Origin: an uncultured Pelagibacteraceae bacterium
GTDB taxonomy: Bacteria > Pseudomonadota > Alphaproteobacteria > Pelagibacterales > Pelagibacteraceae
DNA length: 52,360 bases
Reading direction: 5' to 3'
NCBI GenBank assembly: GCA_902618855.1
Contig: CACNCD010000007.1
Span: forward strand, 1-52,360
Part shown: piece by piece, positions 46,609-52,360 of the stretch
How positions within the stretch are numbered: the first letter of the stretch is position 1
Layout: every line of letters starts with the position of its first letter
The notes under the pieces: model-generated
The model's database searches: none
The model's input: only the letters and a program-made list of their open reading frames with translations
Told to the model about the DNA's origin: nothing
Made by a program: the position numbers and the translations under genes

Positions 46609-47267
46609 GCGACTTGAACCAACTCTTGTTAAATTTTGAATATAAACAAAATTTTAAAGATGAAGATTTTTATGTGAGCAAAAGCAATTATTTTGCTTTT
46701 AATTTGATTAATAGTTGGCCTAAATGGGAAAAAAATTTTTTAAATATAAGTGGAGATAAATTTTCAGGTAAATCGCACTTAGCAAATATTTTCTTGAAAA
46801 AATTTAAGGGGATAAAAATTGATGCAAATTCTTTTAAAAACGAAAAATTACAAGAAATTAAAATTTATGAAAATATTATTTTAGAAAATTTTGATCAAAA
46901 TATAGATGAGGTTTTAATTTATTCTTTGTTTAACCTAATTGATAATGATAATAAATATCTAATCATAAATTCAATTAATCCTATTAATGAGATGGATTTT
47001 AAATTAAATGATTTAAAATCAAGAGCCAAAAACTGCCTTTTTGCTATTATTGAAAAACCAGACGATGAACTAATGTTTGCCTTAATTTTAAAAAACTTTT
47101 CAGATCGACAGATTACAATTGATAAAAAATTGATTGATTTTATTATTAAAAGAATAGATAGATCGTATAGCAAAATATTTGAATTCATATATAAAATTGA
47201 TGAGTTTAGTTTAAAAAAAAAAAAACCAATAGATTTTAAGACTATTAAAGAAGTATTGAAAGCTTAG
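46605..47267 (+). CDS. hdaA: DnaA-regulatory HdaA-like AAA+ protein
   Basis: This 220-residue DnaA-like ATPase without a DNA-binding domain has a P-loop ISGDKFSGKSHLANIFLKKF at about residues 47-66. The acidic Walker B position is weak (IILENFDQNI). NDLKSRAKNCLFAIIEKPDD matches the sensor I/II box region of Hda. Hda-type proteins with the sliding clamp stimulate ATP hydrolysis by DnaA to prevent re-initiation. I start at the ATG at 46605, which overlaps the DUF2066 stop as ATGA, rather than a Met 12 bases earlier. Confidence 0.8.
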   Translation: MSDLNQLLLNFEYKQNFKDEDFYVSKSNYFAFNLINSWPKWEKNFLNISGDKFSGKSHLANIFLKKFKGIKIDANSFKNEKLQEIKIYENIILENFDQNIDEVLIYSLFNLIDNDNKYLIINSINPINEMDFKLNDLKSRAKNCLFAIIEKPDDELMFALILKNFSDRQITIDKKLIDFIIKRIDRSYSKIFEFIYKIDEFSLKKKKPIDFKTIKEVLKA

Positions 47268-47268
47268 T

Positions 47269-49050
47269 TTGAATAAATATAGAACACATAATTGCGGAGA
47301 GTTAAACAAAAATAATAAATCTAAAGAAGTTATTTTGTCTGGATGGATCAATAAAAAACGTGATCATGGCAATTTATTGTTTATTGATCTAAGGGATAAT
47401 TACGGTGTAACTCAATGTGTAATTGATAAAAGCAATGAGCATTTTGCTAAATTAGAAAAAATCCAACTAGAAAGTGTTATAAAAATTTTAGGTAAAGTTG
47501 TTGAGAGAACAAAAGAAACAATTAACTTAGAACTCAAAACTGGAGAAATTGAAGTTGTCATTGTTTCCTTTGAAGTACTTGGAAGTTGTAAAGAACTTCC
47601 TATGCCAGTGTTTTCTGATCAGGAGTATTCAGAGGAGATAAGACTAAAGTATCGGTTTTTAGACTTAAGAAGAAAAAAGATTCATGAAAATATTATTTTA
47701 CGTTCAAAAGTAATTTCTTTTATAAGAAATGAAATGAATGAATTGGGTTTTTTGGAATTTCAAACACCAATTTTAACTTCATCAAGTCCAGAGGGTGCTA
47801 GAGATTTTTTAGTACCAAGTAGATTAAATCCTGGAAAATTTTATGCCTTACCTCAAGCACCTCAACAATTTAAACAGCTTATTATGGTTTCTGGATTTGA
47901 TAAGTATTTTCAGATAGCTCCATGCTTTAGAGATGAGGATGCAAGAGCAGACAGAAGTCCAGGTGAATTTTATCAACTTGACTTAGAAATGTCATTTGTT
48001 GAACAAGAAGATGTATTTAAAGTTATAGAGAAACTAATGATTAATTTGTTTAAAAAATTTTCTTCAAAAAAAATTATCAGTGAAAAATTTCCTCGAATTC
48101 CTTACGAAGAGGCAATGTTAAAATATGGAACTGATAAACCTGATTTGCGTAATCCATTAATAATTTACGATTTAACAGAAATTTTTACAAGAGAGGATGT
48201 CAAATTTGAAATATTTAAAAAATTAGTAAAATCTGGATCAAAAGTACGTGCAATAATCACAAAAAGCACAAGCCAGAAACCTCGAAGTTTTTTTGATAAC
48301 ATCGACAAATGGGCTAAAGATCAAGGAGCTTCAGGTTTGGCCTATTTTACAATTGAAAAACAAAAAGAAATTTCAGCAAAAGGGCCAGTTGGAAAATTTT
48401 TTTCTAAAGAGTCTTTAGAGGAAATAATGAAAATGACTGGAGCCGAGGTGGGAGATAGTATTTTTTTATCATGTGGAAAAACTTCCGAAGTAGAAAAAAT
48501 TTCATCAATTGCTAGAGACAAAATAGCAGAAGATTTAGATTTAATTGACAAAAATTCTTTCACTTTCTGCTGGATTGTTGATTATCCTATGTTTGAAATG
48601 GATGAGAATAATAAAATTAAATTTAGTCATAATCCTTTTTCAATGCCACAAGGCGATATAGATAAATTAGATTTAAAAAATCCATTGAATTTAAAAGCTT
48701 ACCAGTATGACATAGTTTGTAATGGCGTTGAATTGTCATCAGGAGCTATAAGAAACCATAAACCAGAATTAATGTATAAACTTTTTTCTTTAGCAGGTTA
48801 TGATAAAAAACAAGTAGATGATAAATTCAGTGGCATGATAAATGCTCTTAGTTATGGAGCTCCGCCACATGGAGGAATAGCACCAGGGATAGACAGAATA
48901 GTAATGTTATTAGCCGATGAAAAAAATATTAGAGAAGTTACCATGTTTCCAATGAATCAAAATGCTCAAGACTTGATGATGAATGCCCCATCTATAGTTT
49001 CAGAAAATCAATTAAAGGAACTAAATTTATTATTAAAAAAGAAAAAATAA
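47269..49050 (+). CDS. aspS: Aspartyl-tRNA synthetase AspS (TTG start)
   Basis: This 593-residue class II synthetase starts at TTG 47269; the decoded NKYRTHNCGELN is the conserved N terminus and no ATG lies nearby, so the rare start is well supported. It has an OB-fold anticodon domain (SGWINKKRDHGNLLFIDLRD), motif 2 (APCFRDEDARADRSPGEFYQ), a bacterial GAD insertion (about 290-420) and motif 3 (GGIAPGIDRIVMLL). It follows hdaA by 1 bp. Weak TTG initiation may lower expression. Confidence 0.95.
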   Translation: MNKYRTHNCGELNKNNKSKEVILSGWINKKRDHGNLLFIDLRDNYGVTQCVIDKSNEHFAKLEKIQLESVIKILGKVVERTKETINLELKTGEIEVVIVSFEVLGSCKELPMPVFSDQEYSEEIRLKYRFLDLRRKKIHENIILRSKVISFIRNEMNELGFLEFQTPILTSSSPEGARDFLVPSRLNPGKFYALPQAPQQFKQLIMVSGFDKYFQIAPCFRDEDARADRSPGEFYQLDLEMSFVEQEDVFKVIEKLMINLFKKFSSKKIISEKFPRIPYEEAMLKYGTDKPDLRNPLIIYDLTEIFTREDVKFEIFKKLVKSGSKVRAIITKSTSQKPRSFFDNIDKWAKDQGASGLAYFTIEKQKEISAKGPVGKFFSKESLEEIMKMTGAEVGDSIFLSCGKTSEVEKISSIARDKIAEDLDLIDKNSFTFCWIVDYPMFEMDENNKIKFSHNPFSMPQGDIDKLDLKNPLNLKAYQYDIVCNGVELSSGAIRNHKPELMYKLFSLAGYDKKQVDDKFSGMINALSYGAPPHGGIAPGIDRIVMLLADEKNIREVTMFPMNQNAQDLMMNAPSIVSENQLKELNLLLKKKK

Positions 49051-49051
49051 C

Positions 49052-49888
49052 TTACTTTTTTCCTTTTAAGTTAATTTTAATATCTGACAAATCAACTAGA
49101 TTTTTTTTATAATTACTTCTTACAAAACCTTTACTTGTTAAGTCTTTAACAATTTTCAAAAATTGATTTTGATCATCGCTATTCGTATCATCGTTAATAT
49201 TGGACTTTTCTGAATTTCCTATAGAAGGAGTGTGCGCTAAATCCTCTCTATTTTGATAAGATATAGCCAGCTCTCTGAATATGTAGTCGAGCAATGAAGA
49301 AGCACTTAAAATTCTATCATTTCCGTAAACCTTTCCTGAGGGTTCAAATTTTGTGCCTACATATGCATTTATAAACTCGTCTAATGGAACTCCATATTGA
49401 AGTCCAAGTGATATCGCTATTGCAAAATTATTCATTAAAGCTTTAACTAATTCTCCTTCTTTACTTGTATCAATAAATATTTCCCCGATTTTTCCGTCTT
49501 CATACTCTCCTGTATGAAGATAAATTTTATGGTCTCCTATGCTCGCTTTTTGAATGTAGCCCTTTCTTCTATCTGGCATACTAAATCTTTTGCCAATACC
49601 TTCATTTATTTTATTTACAAATTTTTGATTAGTATCTTTAGTAACTATTTTTGGTTGTGATTTTTCAGATTTTATCTCTAAATTGCTTACTTCGTTATTA
49701 TTACTTATATTATTATTTTTCGAGACTAAATTTTTTGTTTTTCTATTGTCTAACTTTACATCTAAAATTTCAAATTTACCATCATCTCTCTTCTCTAAGC
49801 TTGATAACTCAGTTTCATTAACATTGTCCAGATAGTGACTTACTTTAAAACTACAGGTATAATAAGTTTCAACCAAATATTTTGCCAT
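49052..49888 (-). CDS. Stand-alone TSCPD protein resembling the C terminus of class II ribonucleotide reductase (NrdJ)
   Basis: In this 278-residue protein, residues about 100-220 strongly recall the NrdJ C-terminal TSCPD region: [40 protein letters not shown], then [19 protein letters not shown] and [16 protein letters not shown]. The catalytic barrel is missing. The N terminus [20 protein letters not shown] is also conserved-looking, so this is probably a distinct alphaproteobacterial family rather than a fragment. Function unknown; regulatory or nucleotide-binding roles are possible. It is divergent from NDUFA12 across 113 bp and converges with aspS with a 1-bp gap. Confidence 0.75.
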   Translation of the reverse strand: MAKYLVETYYTCSFKVSHYLDNVNETELSSLEKRDDGKFEILDVKLDNRKTKNLVSKNNNISNNNEVSNLEIKSEKSQPKIVTKDTNQKFVNKINEGIGKRFSMPDRRKGYIQKASIGDHKIYLHTGEYEDGKIGEIFIDTSKEGELVKALMNNFAIAISLGLQYGVPLDEFINAYVGTKFEPSGKVYGNDRILSASSLLDYIFRELAISYQNREDLAHTPSIGNSEKSNINDDTNSDDQNQFLKIVKDLTSKGFVRSNYKKNLVDLSDIKINLKGKK

Positions 49889-50001
49889 TTTTTTCCTTAA
49901 ATTATTTTTTTTGAGTCTTTATTCATTATTGTATATACAAATAATTATTTTAGTCTAATTTAATTTTTACAATTTTGAATTGAAATAAAAAGTGAAAAAA
50001 C

Positions 50002-50361
50002 ATGTTGACATTATTTAAGCAGATTTTTGTATGGTGGAATCAAACAACAATCGGAACAAGAATTAAAACTATTTTTTTTGGAAAATTTGTTGGAGAAGAC
50101 TCATTCGGAAATAAATATTATCAAAATAAATCTGGAAAAAGATGGGTTATTTATAAAGACGAAATTGATGCATCCAAGATTCCAAATGAATGGTATTCAT
50201 GGATACATTATACAAAAAATAAAATTGAAAACATTCATGATTTAAATAAATATGAATGGCAAAAACCACATCTACCTAATCAGACTGGTACAGAAAATTC
50301 TTACCATCCAAATAAAAATAATGAGCAAAATAACAAAAAATATAAAAGTTGGAAAAGCTAG
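50002..50361 (+). CDS. Complex I accessory subunit NDUFA12 (B17.2) homologue
   Basis: This 119-residue protein has WWNQTTIGTRIKTIFFGKFV, then VGEDSFGNKYYQNKSGKRWV and IPNEWYSWIHYT, the hallmark of NDUFA12, an accessory subunit of NADH:ubiquinone oxidoreductase shared by alphaproteobacteria and mitochondria. The tail is Asn/Lys-rich. Its last 41 nt overlap the start of the DUF2155 gene in another frame. Confidence 0.9.
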   Translation: MLTLFKQIFVWWNQTTIGTRIKTIFFGKFVGEDSFGNKYYQNKSGKRWVIYKDEIDASKIPNEWYSWIHYTKNKIENIHDLNKYEWQKPHLPNQTGTENSYHPNKNNEQNNKKYKSWKS

Positions 50362-50734
50362 TTTTTTAAGTTTTTTAATTTTATTCTTTTTATTAACTAA
50401 TTTTTCATCAAAGTCTGAAGAAGTTTCTAAATTTTCAGAAGAAAGTTTTATTGAAATAAAAATTTTAGATAAAGTAAGTTCAAAAAATAACTTACTTAAA
50501 ATTAAAATTGGAGAGGAAAAAAAATATAAAAATCTTTTAATAAAGTCACTAAAATGTAAAAATTCTGAATTTGATGATAATCCAGAGATTACAGCTTATT
50601 TACAAGTTAAAGATTTAAATAGTAAAAATAAAGATGAAGTATTTATATTTAATGGCTGGACTTTCTCATCTGGCCCCACAATTAATCCGTTTGATCATCC
50701 AGTTTATGATATTTGGTTGACTGATTGTTATTAA
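50321..50734 (+). CDS. DUF2155-family exported protein
   Basis: This 137-residue protein is counted from the ATG at 50321 (MSKITKNIK). An earlier Met at 50252 would place 23 unlikely residues before the signal peptide, which runs through SFLSFLILFFLLTNFSS. The mature part has LIKSLKCKNSEFDDNPEITA and FNGWTFSSGPTINPFDHPVY ending DIWLTDC, diagnostic of DUF2155. It lies next to NDUFA12 as in other alphaproteobacteria. Two conserved Cys may form a disulfide. Function unknown. The last 4 bp overlap accC on the other strand. Confidence 0.85.
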   Translation: MSKITKNIKVGKASFLSFLILFFLLTNFSSKSEEVSKFSEESFIEIKILDKVSSKNNLLKIKIGEEKKYKNLLIKSLKCKNSEFDDNPEITAYLQVKDLNSKNKDEVFIFNGWTFSSGPTINPFDHPVYDIWLTDCY

Positions 50735-52068
50735 ATAATTTTCTCGTTATCCAACCATGTTACATTAAAGTCAGAATTGATAAATTTTTTATTGGTTAAC
50801 AATTTTTTATGAAGAGGAATTGTGGTTATAATTCCTTCTATAACAAACTCATCTAATGATCTGACCATTCTTTGAATAGCTTCAGTCCTATTTCTTCCAT
50901 GACATATTAATTTACATACCATACTGTCATAATATGGGGTAACTCTATAACCTTGGTATATTGATCCATCTACTCTTGTTCTAAAACCAGAAGGTTGGTG
51001 GCACATTCCAATTAAACCCGGTGAAGGTTGAAAATTTTTACTTGCATCTTCTGCATTAATTCTGCACTCAATCGCATGACCCCGTGGGTTAATATCTTTT
51101 TGTTCAAGGGCAGTATCTCCGCTAAATGCAATCCATATTTGCTCTTTAATTATATCAATCCCTGTAACCATCTCTGTTACAGGATGTTCTACTTGGACTC
51201 TTGTATTCATTTCTAAGAAATAAAATTTTTTATCTTCGTAAATAAACTCAACAGTTCCTGCTCCCTCATAACCAATTTTACTTACCATTTTTACGGTTTT
51301 TTCGAGAAGATCTTTTCTTACATCATCAGTCAATATGGGGCTAGGAGTTTCCTCTATAAGTTTTTGATGCCTTCTTTGAACTGAACAATCTCTTTCATGA
51401 AGGTGAACGGTTCTATTTTTTCCAGATAAAACTTGAACTTCAATATGCCGTGGATTTTGGAAAAATTTTTCTATGTATACTTCATCATTAGCAAAAAATT
51501 TTTTTGCCTCTGATTTTGCAGCTAAAAATAATTCTTCAAACTTATTTTCCTCGTAAACAATCTTCATTCCTTTTCCACCACCACCACCTGCTGCTTTAAT
51601 TAAAACTGGAAAACCAATCTTTTTAGATATACTTTTTGCTTCAGATATGTCTGCTATACCTCCCTCAGAACCCTCTATTACAGGTAAACCATTTTCTTTT
51701 GCAATTTTTTTTGCTTGAATTTTATCACCCATCATTTTTATGAGTTTTGAAGATGGTCCAATAAATTTAATATTATTTTCCTCTAAAATTTTTGCAAAAT
51801 TAGAATTTTCCGACAAAAAACCATAACCGGGGTGCACAGCTTCAGCGCCAGTAAGTTCTATTGCAGACATTAAAGCAGGTATATTTAAATAACTGTTTGC
51901 TGGTTGATAAGGACCAATACAAACACTTTCATCTGCCAATCTTACATGCATACTTTCTTTATCAACATCAGAATGAACGGCGACAGTCGATATGCCCCAC
52001 TCTTTGCAAGCCCTAATTATTCTAACTGCAATTTCTCCACGGTTTGCAATCAATATTTTCTTAAACAT
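50731..52068 (-). CDS. accC: Acetyl-CoA carboxylase biotin carboxylase subunit AccC
   Basis: This 445-residue enzyme carboxylates biotin on AccB with bicarbonate and ATP, the first step of fatty acid synthesis. KILIANRGEIAVRIIRACKE is the conserved start. The ATP-grasp region shows KAAGGGGGKGMKIV, HLHERDCSVQRRHQKLIEE and FLEMNTRVQVEHPVTEMVTG. It overlaps the accB end by 1 nt. Confidence 0.95.
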   Translation of the reverse strand: MFKKILIANRGEIAVRIIRACKEWGISTVAVHSDVDKESMHVRLADESVCIGPYQPANSYLNIPALMSAIELTGAEAVHPGYGFLSENSNFAKILEENNIKFIGPSSKLIKMMGDKIQAKKIAKENGLPVIEGSEGGIADISEAKSISKKIGFPVLIKAAGGGGGKGMKIVYEENKFEELFLAAKSEAKKFFANDEVYIEKFFQNPRHIEVQVLSGKNRTVHLHERDCSVQRRHQKLIEETPSPILTDDVRKDLLEKTVKMVSKIGYEGAGTVEFIYEDKKFYFLEMNTRVQVEHPVTEMVTGIDIIKEQIWIAFSGDTALEQKDINPRGHAIECRINAEDASKNFQPSPGLIGMCHQPSGFRTRVDGSIYQGYRVTPYYDSMVCKLICHGRNRTEAIQRMVRSLDEFVIEGIITTIPLHKKLLTNKKFINSDFNVTWLDNEKII

Positions 52069-52360
52069 TACTCTAGAACTATAAGTATCTGGCCAAACTC
52101 AACTGGTTGACCATCTTTTACTGAAATCTTTTTTACAACACCATCTAAAGTAGAAGGAACATGATTCATTGTTTTCATTGCTTCAACTATCATTACTGTA
52201 TCACCCTTTTTAATTTTTTTTCCAACTTCAACAAAATTTTTTGCCCCTGGTTCAGGTGCTAAATATGCTGTTCCAATTATAGGGCTATTCACAGTTTTTG
52301 TCTCATCAACCTCTTCCTCAACAGATTTTACAGCATCAACATCTATATTAATATCTTTAG
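52068..52360 (-). CDS. accB: Biotin carboxyl carrier protein AccB, partial (5' end outside window)
   Basis: About 97 C-terminal residues of the carrier are visible. The biotin attachment lysine lies in VEAMKTMNHVPS, preceded by a Pro/Ala/Glu-type linker region rich in acidic residues (KSVEEEVDETKTV). The frame is open past a GTG at 52292 to the window edge, so that GTG is internal and the gene starts beyond 52360. It is coupled to accC by a 1-nt overlap. Confidence 0.93.
   Translation of the reverse strand, partial: KDINIDVDAVKSVEEEVDETKTVNSPIIGTAYLAPEPGAKNFVEVGKKIKKGDTVMIVEAMKTMNHVPSTLDGVVKKISVKDGQPVEFGQILIVLE

Noticed and set aside
52290..52292. GTG as the accB start
   Set aside because: The frame stays open to the window end with a typical acidic linker, and a BCCP of 74 residues would be too short for AccB.
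1..52360. Mobile elements, prophage or CRISPR
   Set aside because: No transposase, integrase, att-like repeats or regular direct repeats were seen, and the gene order is chromosomal and housekeeping in type.

Overview
The window is a very AT-rich, extremely gene-dense stretch of an alphaproteobacterial chromosome. It most resembles a streamlined marine SAR11 (Pelagibacterales) genome: lysine/asparagine/isoleucine-rich proteins, start and stop codons that abut or overlap, gene gaps of usually 0-50 bp, and alphaproteobacterial gene orders (pepA / lptF-lptG-lptD-surA-pdxA-ksgA / gmk; NDUFA12-DUF2155 near accBC; DUF2066-hdaA beside purM-purN). This assignment is inferred from style and gene content, not from a database search. 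I see no insertion sequence, prophage, CRISPR array, rRNA or tRNA. No gene-free stretch exceeds about 130 bp. The genes at both edges are cut: a DoeA-like M24 hydrolase on the left and accB on the right.

Region by region: (1) 1-5285, the end of a DoeA-like hydrolase followed by a polyamine-type ABC transporter in the order potA, potD, potB, potC. A strong intrinsic terminator sits between the binding protein and the permeases. (2) 5307-7529, a HADH-ECH fusion of beta-oxidation type. (3) 7531-15249, minus strand: an NAD-linked molybdenum formate dehydrogenase locus. In transcript order it holds an IscU-like scaffold, an HPP membrane protein, fdhD, a fused fdsG-fdsB, fdsA, a 57-residue small membrane protein, a secreted or anchored HExxH protein and a membrane-anchored cyclophilin. 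(4) 15292-17165, divergent mobA-moeA for molybdenum cofactor completion, which fits a supply role for the formate dehydrogenase. (5) 17224-19252, an EamA transporter with an L-arginine:glycine-type amidinotransferase. (6) 19253-32095, minus strand: the ribosomal/replication block rpsF-rpsR-rplI-dnaB, then an RND/MMPL protein, cvpA, purF, an HD-domain protein, a DUF255 protein, EamA and MFS transporters, a charged coiled-coil protein and a 75-residue protein. (7) 32181-34771, fabD-fabG-acpP-gmk. (8) 34760-42018, minus strand: LPS export and outer-membrane biogenesis (lptF, lptG, lptD, surA) with pdxA and ksgA. surA is broken by a frameshift. (9) 42066-43932, pepA-ndk. (10) 43933-45517, purM-purN on the minus strand. 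(11) 45529-49050, DUF2066, hdaA and aspS. (12) 49052-52360, a stand-alone NrdJ-C-terminus-like TSCPD protein, the complex I accessory subunit NDUFA12, DUF2155, and accB-accC of acetyl-CoA carboxylase.

The most coherent functional unit is formate oxidation: fdsGB/fdsA carry the chemistry, fdhD and mobA/moeA provide cofactor maturation, and an IscU-like protein plus an HPP channel-like protein of unproven role are packed into the same transcript. Points deserving a second look are the surA lesion, the unannotated 57-residue membrane protein, the CxxCxxC IscU-like protein, the terminator abutting the potB start codon, the isolated TSCPD protein, and the near-total absence of space between convergent genes.
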